DNA of 64,000 bases. It comes from Ectothiorhodospira lacustris. Its GTDB lineage: Bacteria > Pseudomonadota > Gammaproteobacteria > Ectothiorhodospirales > Ectothiorhodospiraceae. The translations under genes were made by a program, and so were the position numbers. The stretch covers positions 62,001-126,000 of the forward strand of contig NZ_JAJNQN010000009.1 of assembly GCF_022227845.1 (NCBI RefSeq). The letters are read 5' to 3'. This document shows positions 35,493 to 44,282 of this stretch, one piece after another (position 1 is the stretch's first letter; the number at the start of each line of letters is the position of its first letter). Below the pieces are notes generated by a model. That model did not search any database. It worked only from the letters and a program-made list of their open reading frames with translations, and was not told where the DNA came from.

Positions 35493-37173
35493 ATGGTGTG
35501 TTTGGGTGAACCGGCGACGCTGGTACCCCTGGGTGCTGTTGGTCGTGACCCTGATGAGTTCGTGGGCAGGCGCCGACGAGACACTCACCCCCACTTTCTT
35601 TAATCCCCGACCTGCAGCAGGGGATATCGTCCTGCCCATGCCCAACAGCGCCGAGATGGTGTTTCGGGCTGTACGGGTGCCCGGTAGCGGGTTTTGGGGG
35701 GATCGTGAGCGGATCATCCAGATCGGGGATGCCTCCGGGGGGATCTTCGAGGGTTTGCAGCGCACCCAGATCAGTGGTTCGTTTCCCAGTACGGACGGGC
35801 AGGGCTGGGACATCATCCTGGCCAAGTATGAGCTGACCCGGGCCCAGTATGTGGCGGTGATGGGCATGGATTCCCTGCTGGCGGTGAGCGGTGACCCGGA
35901 GGATCAGAAATTGCCGACCTTGCAGGGGCGGGCCCTGCGGGATGCCCTGACCCTGCCGCTGGCCTTTGTCAGCCACCAGGACATTCAGGCCTTCATCCGC
36001 CGTTACAACCAGTGGCTGTTCGATCCAGAGCATCCGGAGCGCGCCCTGGCATTGCCCCGGGTGGATGGTGTCCCCGGTTTCCTGCGCCTGCCCACCGAAG
36101 ATGAATGGGAATATGCGGCCCGGGGTGGTCTGCCGGCCCTGCAGGCGGGGACGTTCAATGACCGGCTGTCGTTTCCCGAGCGTGAGATCAATGAATATGC
36201 CTGGCATCTGGGTAATGCCCGTCATCAGTTGCGGTCCGTCGGTCTGCGCCGGGCCGATACCCTGGGTTTCCATGACCTGCTGGGCAATGCCCAGGAAATG
36301 ACCGCCGGCCTGTTCCGGCCCGAGGTCTGGCAGGGCAAGCCGGGCGGGGTGGCCGTCCGGGGCGGCAGCGTCTCCACACCGCAGGCAGAGCTCAGAAGTG
36401 CTCTGCGGGCTGAACTGGATGCCTATGCCTGGAATGCGGATCAGGGGCGCATGGAGGAGCGGCGGTCTTTCAATACCGGCGTGCGCCTGGCCATCGGTGC
36501 CAACGTGGTGGTCAGCACCGCCCAGCGCAATCGCATCGAGCAGGAATACGAACAGTACCGGGCGGACCTGCGGCGCACCATGCCTGTGGGCCGAACCCTG
36601 GACAACCTGGTGGCCCAGGCCGCGGTGCAACTGGGCACGGTGGAGCCCATCCTGGCCCGGTTGATGGAGGAGAACGTCGCATTGAGGGAGCCGCTGACCG
36701 CGGTACAGGCGCACATGGACCGGGCCCGGGAACGTCTGGAACTGGCCCAGCGGGAGAGTGCCCGCAGTCTGGCCCAGGATGCCGCCCGCAACGGGGTGAA
36801 CCTGAGTGTCTACTTATCCCGCCTCAGCCGTCTGCAAGGCAGCCTGGAAACCGCTCGCCGGTTGGCTGAACTGTCCACCCGCTACCAGGAGCAGGTGACC
36901 GCGGTAGAGGCGTCGATCAGGGACCTTGACGGGGCGGCCCGGGAACAGTTGCAGGGCTACCGGGACAAGGTCTCCGCTCTGGGGGATTACGAACCAGCCT
37001 ATATTGAACAGGCCTTTGCCGCTCTGGCCGCCCGCGAGACACCCAGGCGGGAGCAGGTAGTGCTGGAACTGCTCAGGACCCATGCCGAGGACTTCAATGA
37101 AGAGCGCCGGGCCGATCTGGACCGCTGGCTGGAAGACTACCGGGAGCGTTTTCGGGACTTTAGCGACGGCTAA
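35482..37173 (+). CDS. SUMF1/FGE-fold protein with C-terminal coiled coil, TagR-like
   Basis: A 563-residue exported protein with signal anchor WYPWVLLVVTLMSSWAGA. A formylglycine-generating-enzyme fold follows (about 95-335) with AKYELTRAQYVAVMG, RLPTEDEWEYAARGG, GNAQEMTAGLF, VAVRGGSV and FNTGVRLAI. The only cysteine is residue 6, so the catalytic Cys pair of true FGE is missing and it is not an oxidase. The C-terminal part (about 350-560) is long, charged and helical, probably coiled coil. It matches TagR, the periplasmic SUMF1-like activator of PpkA, but with an added helical tail. Start GTG 35482 overlaps the permease gene. Confidence 0.85.
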   Translation: MNSEWCVWVNRRRWYPWVLLVVTLMSSWAGADETLTPTFFNPRPAAGDIVLPMPNSAEMVFRAVRVPGSGFWGDRERIIQIGDASGGIFEGLQRTQISGSFPSTDGQGWDIILAKYELTRAQYVAVMGMDSLLAVSGDPEDQKLPTLQGRALRDALTLPLAFVSHQDIQAFIRRYNQWLFDPEHPERALALPRVDGVPGFLRLPTEDEWEYAARGGLPALQAGTFNDRLSFPEREINEYAWHLGNARHQLRSVGLRRADTLGFHDLLGNAQEMTAGLFRPEVWQGKPGGVAVRGGSVSTPQAELRSALRAELDAYAWNADQGRMEERRSFNTGVRLAIGANVVVSTAQRNRIEQEYEQYRADLRRTMPVGRTLDNLVAQAAVQLGTVEPILARLMEENVALREPLTAVQAHMDRARERLELAQRESARSLAQDAARNGVNLSVYLSRLSRLQGSLETARRLAELSTRYQEQVTAVEASIRDLDGAAREQLQGYRDKVSALGDYEPAYIEQAFAALAARETPRREQVVLELLRTHAEDFNEERRADLDRWLEDYRERFRDFSDG

Positions 37174-37209
37174 TGACTTATTCGACACTGAACGTGAGGG
37201 GGAAAGACC

Positions 37210-37854
37210 ATGAATAACACCCATAAAGGTTTGTCACTGTTGTGCGCCGTGGCATTGCTGGGGGGATGCGCCACCATGGATGATCAGCAGCGTACCCGTG
37301 GGGAGGGCGCCGCGGGGGGCGCCCTGATCGGCGGCCTGCTGGGTTATGCCATCGACCGCGAGCGCGGTGCCGCGGTGGGTGCCCTGCTGGGGGGCGGGAT
37401 CGGCTTTGCCGTGGGCAACGAAATCGCCAAGCGCAAGCAGGCCTATGCCAGCACCGAGGATTTCCTGGATGGTGAGATCGCCCGGGTGGCGGAATTCAAT
37501 ACCACGACGCTGGCCTACAACCAGCGTCTGAGCACCGAGATTGCACAGCTTGAAACGGAATCCCGCAACCTGCGGGCTCGGTACAACGCCGGCAATGCGG
37601 ACCGCAAGGCCTTGCAGGCCCGCAGGGATGACCTTAGAGGCCGTATCGAGACGGCGCAGAAGCTGGAAAAGACCCTGGAAGACGAGCTCAAGGTCCAGAA
37701 CGCCATTCTGGCCCAGGAAAGCAAGGGTCGACCCAAGGATGATCCCTACATCGCCCGTCTGGAGCAGGAGGTCGCGGCCCTGCAGGCCAACCTGGGACAG
37801 CTGCAGGAAGGCAGCGCCCAGTTGGCCCTTATCGATCAGAGGCTGTCCGTATGA
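37210..37854 (+). CDS. Outer-membrane lipoprotein with glycine zipper and coiled coil
   Basis: A 214-residue lipoprotein with signal MNNTHKGLSLLCAVALLGGC (lipobox LLGGC, Cys20 lipidated). A glycine-zipper segment (about 32-75: GAAGGALIGGLLGYAIDR, AVGALLGGGIGFAVGNEIAK) is followed by a long coiled coil (about 95-205). Glycine zippers of this kind associate with membranes. It could play the part of the TagQ lipoprotein in this module, by position only. It overlaps the next gene by 4 nt (ATGA). Confidence 0.82.
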   Translation: MNNTHKGLSLLCAVALLGGCATMDDQQRTRGEGAAGGALIGGLLGYAIDRERGAAVGALLGGGIGFAVGNEIAKRKQAYASTEDFLDGEIARVAEFNTTTLAYNQRLSTEIAQLETESRNLRARYNAGNADRKALQARRDDLRGRIETAQKLEKTLEDELKVQNAILAQESKGRPKDDPYIARLEQEVAALQANLGQLQEGSAQLALIDQRLSV

Positions 37855-38393
37855 AGGCTTGCAGGCTGATGGCGATCGCCCTGCCCATGGTCTTGCTGGC
37901 AGGCTGTGCCACTTCCACTGACCCCCGGGAAGGCGGGCTTCTGGGCGGCATTCAGGGATTGGGCAGCGGTGCCTATGACTCCCGGGTGCAGGAACGTGAG
38001 GCACGTCTGGAGGCGTTGCGCAGGACTCAGCGGGAACTGGAAGGTGAACAGGGTGACCTGGAAGCCCGCAAGGCCGAGCAGACCCGGCAGGTGGCGGCGG
38101 AGCGTACGCGTCTGGACCGACTCAATGCGGACGTGGCGGCCCTGGACCGGGAGATGGCGAGTCTGAGTGCGCAGCACGGCCGGGGTGATCAGCGGGTTCG
38201 GGAACTGCAAACCCGCCTGACCGACCTGAAACAGCAGATGGGCCAGCAGCAATCCGCCCTGGATGCCCTGGAAGGCAGTGGTCTTGGCGACAGTGATACA
38301 GACCTGCGTCGTCGTCAACTGGAGCAGCAGCGTCAGGCGTTGCAGAAGGAATATGAACTGCTCATGCAGCTGTCCCTGGAGTTGGCTCGTTGA
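37851..38393 (+). CDS. Coiled-coil lipoprotein
   Basis: A 180-residue lipoprotein with signal MKACRLMAIALPMVLLAGC (lipobox LLAGC). After a short glycine-rich linker, nearly the whole chain (about 42-178) is a heptad-rich charged coiled coil (EREARLEALRRTQRELEGEQ and on). No known domain. It overlaps its neighbours by 4 nt on both sides (ATGA, TTGA), so it is made in step with the preceding lipoprotein and the following protease. It may form an elongated periplasmic pair with the preceding lipoprotein. Confidence 0.8.
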   Translation: MKACRLMAIALPMVLLAGCATSTDPREGGLLGGIQGLGSGAYDSRVQEREARLEALRRTQRELEGEQGDLEARKAEQTRQVAAERTRLDRLNADVAALDREMASLSAQHGRGDQRVRELQTRLTDLKQQMGQQQSALDALEGSGLGDSDTDLRRRQLEQQRQALQKEYELLMQLSLELAR

Positions 38394-39577
38394 AACGGAG
38401 TCTGGCGTTGTTGCTGGTCTGTCTGACCCTCTCTGGAGGGACTGCCTGGGGTAGCGGGAGCGGTGACGCAGCGACTCCCCTGGATGAGATTCGCCAGGTC
38501 ATCCGGGAACGTGCACTGCATCCGCCCGCTGAATCGGTCCTGCAGGGGCTGACCGTCGGGAATCTGGAGCAGGATCTCCAGGCCCTGGATCCCCATGCCC
38601 GTTACTTTCCCGCGGGCGCGTGGCGTTCTCCCATGTTGGGCCGGGATGCCTGGGTGGGGATCGGCGCCGATCTGGTGTTTGAGGACGGCAAGGTCATACT
38701 GTTGCCTTACCAGGGCGGCACTGCCGCCCTGGCCGGCATCGAGGAAGGCACACAGTTGCTGCAGGTCGGCAATGCTTCCGTGGTCGGGCTTTCTCCCCAG
38801 GAACTCCTGAGCGTGCTGCGGGGGACGGAGGGAAGCCGCGTGGCCCTGACCTTGTTGCCCGGCGGACTAAATGCCGAGCCTGTGATGCAGGTGATTACCC
38901 GGCAGCGATTTCGTCCCCTGGACGTGGAGTTGCTGGGGCCGCCCGGGCAGCGGATCCTCAAGGTACGGGATTTCGTCGGCGGCCTGACACGGCCGGCGTT
39001 GCTGGCAACACTGGAGTTCGTGCTTGCATCACCGCGTCCCTCCGGTGATGGAGACATGCCCCTGATCCTGGATCTGCGGGATTCCGGGGGTGGGGATCTG
39101 TTTGAAGCTTTGGATATGGCTGCCCTGTTCCTGCCCGCGGGTGCCGTGCTGGGCAGTGTGCAAGGGGCTGACGGCCATCCCGCCATTTTCCATGCGCCAC
39201 CCGGACGAAAGGTGGATATCCCCATGGTGCTTTGGGTGGGGCCGGATACGGCCAGTGCGGCAGAAGTGTTTGCCGGGGCGCTGCAACACCATGGTCGGGC
39301 GAAGGTCGTGGGGCGGCCGACTTTCGGCAAGTGCAGCAGCCAGACGGATGTCAGCCTGTCGGATGGCTCGGTGCTGCGCCTGACCAACCGGATGGTCCTG
39401 CTGCCCGGGGGCGAGCGCTGCACGGCTGCGGGCATCCAGCCCGATGTGGCGGTGAGTGCGGCGATGCTGCGGGATCCATTGCGTTTGCTCGGCGTGTCCA
39501 GAGCTCTCTTGCATGGCCGGCCCGAGGCCATCCCGGCTGTTGAACGTGAGCCGCAGATTCCTGATGAATCACGCTAG
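38390..39577 (+). CDS. S41-family (carboxyl-terminal processing) protease with PDZ domain
   Basis: A 395-residue exported serine protease related to Tsp/CtpA. It has a signal peptide (SLALLLVCLTLSGGTAWG), a PDZ domain (about 90-170: VGIGADLVFEDGKVILLPYQ, AALAGIEEGTQLLQVG), and an S41 catalytic core with DLRDSGGGDLFEAL, nucleophile Ser289 in DTASAAEVFAGAL and Lys314 in PTFGKCSSQT. The spacing of 25 equals that of the Ser-Lys dyad in E. coli Tsp, so it should be active. The start is TTG at 38390, overlapping the lipoprotein stop, with GGAG 9 nt upstream. A terminator follows, so this ends the operon. Confidence 0.88.
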   Translation: MKRSLALLLVCLTLSGGTAWGSGSGDAATPLDEIRQVIRERALHPPAESVLQGLTVGNLEQDLQALDPHARYFPAGAWRSPMLGRDAWVGIGADLVFEDGKVILLPYQGGTAALAGIEEGTQLLQVGNASVVGLSPQELLSVLRGTEGSRVALTLLPGGLNAEPVMQVITRQRFRPLDVELLGPPGQRILKVRDFVGGLTRPALLATLEFVLASPRPSGDGDMPLILDLRDSGGGDLFEALDMAALFLPAGAVLGSVQGADGHPAIFHAPPGRKVDIPMVLWVGPDTASAAEVFAGALQHHGRAKVVGRPTFGKCSSQTDVSLSDGSVLRLTNRMVLLPGGERCTAAGIQPDVAVSAAMLRDPLRLLGVSRALLHGRPEAIPAVEREPQIPDESR

Positions 39578-39610
39578 GAAAATAGCCTGACGGGATGTCA
39601 ATCACCCTTG

Positions 39611-39635
39611 CCGCCCGGCAACGGGCGGTCTTTTT
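39611..39635 (+). terminator. Rho-independent terminator after the vWA/ABC operon
   Basis: CCGCCCG (39611-39617), loop GCAA, CGGGCGG (39622-39628), followed by TCTTTTT. It separates the S41 protease from the beta-propeller gene 18 nt downstream, which then needs its own promoter or read-through. Confidence 0.88.
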
Positions 39636-39653
39636 GTGATGGGAGTTCATGTC

Positions 39654-41867
39654 ATGAATGCATTGCGTGGGTCCGTGCTGTTGTTACTGCTGTGGCTGCC
39701 GTGCATGTCCGGGGCGGAATCAGCGTCATGGCCGGATGAGTTGCTGGCACTGGAGCAGCAGGATCGCCTCACGGTACGCGCCCTGGCCGCCTATGGCCTC
39801 TTGCCGGATCGCTATCGCGCGCTGGCGATGGCGTTGCGGGGGCATGACCTGGATCTGCTGGCGGCGGACAGGCGCCGGCTCGAGAACTGGATCAATGAGG
39901 CGGCGCTGTCGGCCGAGCACCTCGCCGCCCTGGGGTCGTTGCTGGAACTCATGACCCCGCCGCTGGCGGTGGTCCAGGTGATCGGGACGGTGGATACCCG
40001 GTCTGAACCGTCGAGCAGCGCGGAATCGGGCCTCTGGTATGACGTGGTCCGTACCGTCGACCTCAATCTGCCGAACCAGGCGGCACCGATCGAGGCATCC
40101 CGCCTGTTACAGGATTCCCAGGGGCGCTGGCATGTGCTGTTCAAGCAGGTCAACGATGGCCGGGCGGCGATGGCGAGGTTGGATGCGCAGACCCTGCAGC
40201 CGGAAGCGACTCCGGTGCCGTTGATCCATGAGGGCCGCCCGCTGGGCTATGTCCATAACGGGGTTTTTACCCGCGATGGGGAACTGATCATCTCCCGCAT
40301 GGCCATGGGTGGTGAATCACCCCTGCTGAGGCTGTTTCCAGGTACTGAGCGATTGGCCGAGGCGATCACCCTGACCGGTGAGGTCAATCAGGTGGGAGGT
40401 GCCTTTGATCTGGATCTGGACGGTGAAGGCAATATCCATGTGGTGGAGGCCGCGTCGGATTTTTCGGGTGTCAAAGGCGTGAAGAAGTTCTCGCCGGAGG
40501 GCCGCTTCCTGGCCTTTTTCAGTGGCCCCAATGGTCGCCTGGAACACCAGTATGGCCGTATCCGTGACCTTCGTATCTCCGCCGACGGCACCATCCATGT
40601 GGGGGATACCCATCGTGTGAAGCGCCTGTCCGCCGAGGGTGAATTATTGAACATTCTGGCTTCTCCGGCTGATGAGATGGCCTGGCGGGGCGGTCCTATT
40701 GCCGTGGATGACAGTGGCGCCGTCTTCCTTGCGGACACTGCCCATGGACGGATTCTCAAGTTCTCCCCGGGAGGGGATTTGCTCAGTGTCATTGGTCGAC
40801 AGGGGAGCGGTACCGGCGAGTTCATGTTCCTGCGGGACCTGCAGGTGGATGCGGCCGGGCGGCTATATGTCCTGGACGACATGCAGGATGCCGACCGCAA
40901 GCCCCGGCTTCGACTGCAGGTCCTGGCGCCTTCCGACAAGGCACCCGAACCCATGCTGTCCGAGCGGCTGCACCTGGCCACTTGGGCGCAGAAGGGGGCC
41001 AGAGATATGGCGGTGGGTCCCGACGGTACCCTGTGGGTGCTGGCGCGTTGGGAAGAAAAGACGGATGACGGCGCCATCGGTGTGGTCAGGATTCTGCGTC
41101 TGAATCAGGACGGAGAACTGGCCGTGCACTTCGGAACGTGGGGGACGGCGCCGGAAGCCCTGAGTGTGCCGGAGTCGCTGGCCGTGGGGCCGGACGGGAC
41201 GTTTTACGTGCTGGATGTCGGCGAGTCCGGCCCGGTGGTCAAGGTTTTTGATCCTGAAGGCAGGTTCCTGCGGGGCTGGGGGACCATCGGGACCTATGAG
41301 CAGCGCGAAGAGCCGGGGCTGCTGCGCAGTCCGCGCAAGATCCGCGTGGCGCCGGACGGTACCCTGCTGATCACCGACCCCATGAAATTCGGTGTCCTGC
41401 GTTTTGATACTCAGGGAAATTTTCTGCATCAGGCGGGTCGAGAGCGGGAAAGGTACTCCAATGAGATCGAGGGGTTCCCCCAGTATCCCGAGGATGCCTT
41501 TGCCGCTGCCGACGGGCGCATCTTCATGCCGGACAAGAACAATGGTCTGATCCAGGTGTTTGATGCCGATGGTGCTTTTCTGAGGCTCATCCGGCGAGAG
41601 GGGGGATATCTGGGCGGACTGTCGATTCCCAAGGCACTGGTGGTGGATTCAAGGGGACACATCCTCGTCACCGAGGGCCATCATGTTCAGGCCTTCCACG
41701 GGGATGGTTCACTGCATCTGAGGCTGGGCGCGCCCGGGGGGCGGGACGGCCATTTTGACGAGCCGGTACGCATCGAAATCGCACCGGACGACAGTATCTA
41801 TGTCCTGGATACCTTTCTGATCGGCGACCGGCCACCCCGTATCCAGCATTTTCGGGCCTTGCCATAG
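39654..41867 (+). CDS. Exported NHL/six-bladed beta-propeller protein
   Basis: A 737-residue periplasmic or secreted protein with a signal peptide (ALRGSVLLLLLWLPCMSGAE). A helical domain (about 25-110) is followed by two successive propeller-like regions (about 200-440 and 450-735) built from repeats such as DLDGEGNIHVVEAAS, ISADGTIHVGDTHRVKRLSA, VGPDGTFYVLDVGESG and IAPDDSIYVLDTF. These NHL-type blades usually bind proteins, peptidoglycan or sugars. The ATG at 39654 is preferred over GTG 39636 because GGGAG (39641-39645) is correctly placed. It may belong functionally with the preceding envelope operon despite the terminator. Confidence 0.85.
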   Translation: MNALRGSVLLLLLWLPCMSGAESASWPDELLALEQQDRLTVRALAAYGLLPDRYRALAMALRGHDLDLLAADRRRLENWINEAALSAEHLAALGSLLELMTPPLAVVQVIGTVDTRSEPSSSAESGLWYDVVRTVDLNLPNQAAPIEASRLLQDSQGRWHVLFKQVNDGRAAMARLDAQTLQPEATPVPLIHEGRPLGYVHNGVFTRDGELIISRMAMGGESPLLRLFPGTERLAEAITLTGEVNQVGGAFDLDLDGEGNIHVVEAASDFSGVKGVKKFSPEGRFLAFFSGPNGRLEHQYGRIRDLRISADGTIHVGDTHRVKRLSAEGELLNILASPADEMAWRGGPIAVDDSGAVFLADTAHGRILKFSPGGDLLSVIGRQGSGTGEFMFLRDLQVDAAGRLYVLDDMQDADRKPRLRLQVLAPSDKAPEPMLSERLHLATWAQKGARDMAVGPDGTLWVLARWEEKTDDGAIGVVRILRLNQDGELAVHFGTWGTAPEALSVPESLAVGPDGTFYVLDVGESGPVVKVFDPEGRFLRGWGTIGTYEQREEPGLLRSPRKIRVAPDGTLLITDPMKFGVLRFDTQGNFLHQAGRERERYSNEIEGFPQYPEDAFAAADGRIFMPDKNNGLIQVFDADGAFLRLIRREGGYLGGLSIPKALVVDSRGHILVTEGHHVQAFHGDGSLHLRLGAPGGRDGHFDEPVRIEIAPDDSIYVLDTFLIGDRPPRIQHFRALP

Positions 41868-41893
41868 GGCACATAGGTATAGGGCACATAGGT
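41864..41893 (+). repeat. 15-bp tandem repeat spanning a stop codon
   Basis: ATAGGGCACATAGGT is present twice head to tail (41864-41878 and 41879-41893) plus a partial third (ATAGG). The beta-propeller stop codon TAG (41865-41867) lies in the first copy. Confidence 0.85.
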
Positions 41894-41987
41894 ATAGGCA
41901 GGCAGGTTGCGGATGTCAACGCAGTGTCTTGCCGTGCGTGTATGGTGTTGAAGATATTCACCATCAACCTGGAGTACGGACATACCC

Positions 41988-44198
41988 ATGCCCCCTTACC
42001 TCAAGCGGACGCTGAGTTGGCTGCATCGCTGGCTCACCCTGATCCTGCTGCCCCTGTTTGCCCTTATCATCATCACTGGCGCGATCCTCTCCTTCGATCC
42101 CATCCTTGATGACCTCCGGTCGGGGTCTGCGGCCGAGGCCCCGGCGGACGCCGTCGCGCTGGTGCAACTGCTCAACCAGGTCGATCCCGGGCAGCGGGCA
42201 CGCTCCGTGGTGGTGGAAGAAGGCCGTGTGGTGTTGCTGGAGTTCCGCGAGCAGGGCCGTTCCCAATTCATGACCTTTGATCTGGACACCGGTGAGTCGC
42301 TTGAGCATCGCGGCGAAAGGGGCGATTTCTTTAATACTGTCAAGCACCTGCACAAGGATCTGTTGCTGGATGCCGCCATCGTGGTGGAGATTGCCACCTA
42401 CCTGATGGTGCTGGTGATCATCGCCGGCCCCTTCCTGGCCTGGCCCCGGTTGCGCCGGACCCTCATGGGTTGGCACACCCTGGGTGGTTGGGTGGCCCTG
42501 CCGCTGGTGCTGATGATCGCCGTGACCGGGATCCTTATGTCCCTGCACATCGGCACGCCACGGCTGCCCCCGCTGCACCCGGATGACCGGCCCGTGGGGA
42601 TGGCGTCCGCCATCGAGCAGGCCATGGCCAGCGGCGATCTGTCCGGGGTACGGGAGGTGACCCGGGTCAAGCGCTCTGCCGCCGCGGTCCGGGGTGTCGA
42701 TCCGGTTGGTGAAGCGGTTCATGTGGTGAGCCGTCATGGGGTGATTCGACAGGACCACTTTCCGGGGTTGGTGAAGGAACTCCATGAAGGCACCTGGTCC
42801 GGTGCCTGGTCCGGCATGCTCAATCTGCTGGCCTCCGTGATCCTGATGGGGCTGATGGGTACGGGGCTGTGGTCCTGGGAACGTCGCCGGCGCCAGAGCC
42901 GCCGACGCAGCGGGGACGCCCACGCGGATATCCTGGTGGCCCACGCCAGTCAGACCGGTACGGCCGCGAAGCTGGCAGACCTGACCCGCCAGGCCCTGCA
43001 GGCCGGCGGTAGCCGGGTACTGCACGCCTCGGTGGCGGGGCTGTCCGTGGCGGAGCTGAAGGGATTTCGCCAGGTGTTTCTGATTGTCTCCACCGCGGGG
43101 GAGGGACAGGTGCCCGAACAGGCACGATCGTTCCTCAAGGTCTTGGGTGGCGCGGATCTGGCCGGTTGCCGGTTCTCCGTCCTGGCCCTGGGGGATCGCA
43201 GTTATACCCACTTCTGTCGCGGTGGCGAGCAGCTACGCGCGGCCCTGCTGGCCGCCGGTGGCGTGGAAGTCCTGCCGATGATGACGGTGGATGGGGATCC
43301 GGCGGCGGACTGGCGCCGCTGGCTGGATCAGGTGGCCGCTCAGTTGGGCATCGGCCTGGGGGACGTGGCTGCGCCGCAGGGGGACCAACCGGTCCGGCTG
43401 ACCTTGAGGGAGCGGCGTCAACTTAATGATCCCGCTGATCCGGATACCCATGAGGTCTGGAGCCTGCGGTTTGAAAGTGATGTGCCGCTGACGTTCCGGC
43501 CGGGGGATCTGCTGCTGGTGCGACCGGCTGCCGGTGAGCCGGCGCGGCCTTATTCCATCGGTAGCACGCCGGACGAGGATCCTCGCTCGATCCTGCTGAC
43601 AGTGGCCCTGGTGAGCCACCGGGAGGCGGATGGGGCGGAGCGGCTGGGCAAGGCCTCGGGCCTGTTGTGTCGGCAACTCAAGGAGGGGGATGTGCTGGAG
43701 GGCCGGCTTCGCGCCCATCCCGACTTCAATCCGCCCGAGGACCCTGCGCGTCCCATGATCATGCTGGCTGCCGGCTGCGGGATTTCCCCGTTCGTCGGCT
43801 TCATTGCCGAGCAGGCCTTCCGAAAGCGACCGGGGCCGACCTGGCTGATCTTCGGCAATCGCAAGCGGGCCGGGGATTTCTTCCATGGGGAGCAGCTGGC
43901 GGCTTGGCATCGGGCCGGGGATCTGGACCGGCTGGATGCGGTTTTTTCCCGGGATCCGGAAGGAGGCGGTTATGTGCAGGATCAGCTGCATGCGGCCGCC
44001 GATGAGCTGATGACCTGGGTGCTGGAGCGTGATGCGGTGATCTATGTCTGCGGCAATGCCCGGACCCTGGGGCAGGGGGTGCGCACCGCGCTGGCGGAGA
44101 TCCTGGCGGCCCGAGAGGGGGTGACCGTGGACGAGGCCGTCCGGCGCCTCCAGGCATGGGAGGCCGGGGGCAAGCTGCGGATGGATCTGATTGACTGA
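41988..44198 (+). CDS. PepSY-TM / flavodoxin / NADPH-flavin reductase fusion
   Basis: A 736-residue inner-membrane electron-transfer protein. The N-terminal PepSY-TM part (about 1-300) has four helices (WLHRWLTLILLPLFALIIIT, VVEIATYLMVLVIIAGPFLA, VALPLVLMIAVTGILMSLHI, MLNLLASVILMGLMGTGLWS) with His residues on helices that could bind haem. A flavodoxin domain follows (about 310-450, VAHASQTGTAAKLADLT). The FAD/NADPH reductase domain (about 465-735) has RPYSIGS, AAGCGISPFVGFIAEQ and IYVCGNARTLGQGV. It probably carries electrons from NADPH across the membrane, for instance to ferric siderophores or periplasmic acceptors. The acceptor is unknown. Confidence 0.9.
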   Translation: MPPYLKRTLSWLHRWLTLILLPLFALIIITGAILSFDPILDDLRSGSAAEAPADAVALVQLLNQVDPGQRARSVVVEEGRVVLLEFREQGRSQFMTFDLDTGESLEHRGERGDFFNTVKHLHKDLLLDAAIVVEIATYLMVLVIIAGPFLAWPRLRRTLMGWHTLGGWVALPLVLMIAVTGILMSLHIGTPRLPPLHPDDRPVGMASAIEQAMASGDLSGVREVTRVKRSAAAVRGVDPVGEAVHVVSRHGVIRQDHFPGLVKELHEGTWSGAWSGMLNLLASVILMGLMGTGLWSWERRRRQSRRRSGDAHADILVAHASQTGTAAKLADLTRQALQAGGSRVLHASVAGLSVAELKGFRQVFLIVSTAGEGQVPEQARSFLKVLGGADLAGCRFSVLALGDRSYTHFCRGGEQLRAALLAAGGVEVLPMMTVDGDPAADWRRWLDQVAAQLGIGLGDVAAPQGDQPVRLTLRERRQLNDPADPDTHEVWSLRFESDVPLTFRPGDLLLVRPAAGEPARPYSIGSTPDEDPRSILLTVALVSHREADGAERLGKASGLLCRQLKEGDVLEGRLRAHPDFNPPEDPARPMIMLAAGCGISPFVGFIAEQAFRKRPGPTWLIFGNRKRAGDFFHGEQLAAWHRAGDLDRLDAVFSRDPEGGGYVQDQLHAAADELMTWVLERDAVIYVCGNARTLGQGVRTALAEILAAREGVTVDEAVRRLQAWEAGGKLRMDLID

Positions 44199-44282
44199 GC
44201 CGCCGAGTGCTATCCTGTGCGCTCCTGCCGGCCGCGAGGGCGGACCCGGCAGTGATGTCTTAACCTCACGGGAGAATCAGGC

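Noticed and set aside
35482-37173. Active formylglycine-generating enzyme with a sulfatase partner
   Set aside because: No catalytic cysteines are present and no sulfatase is encoded in the window.
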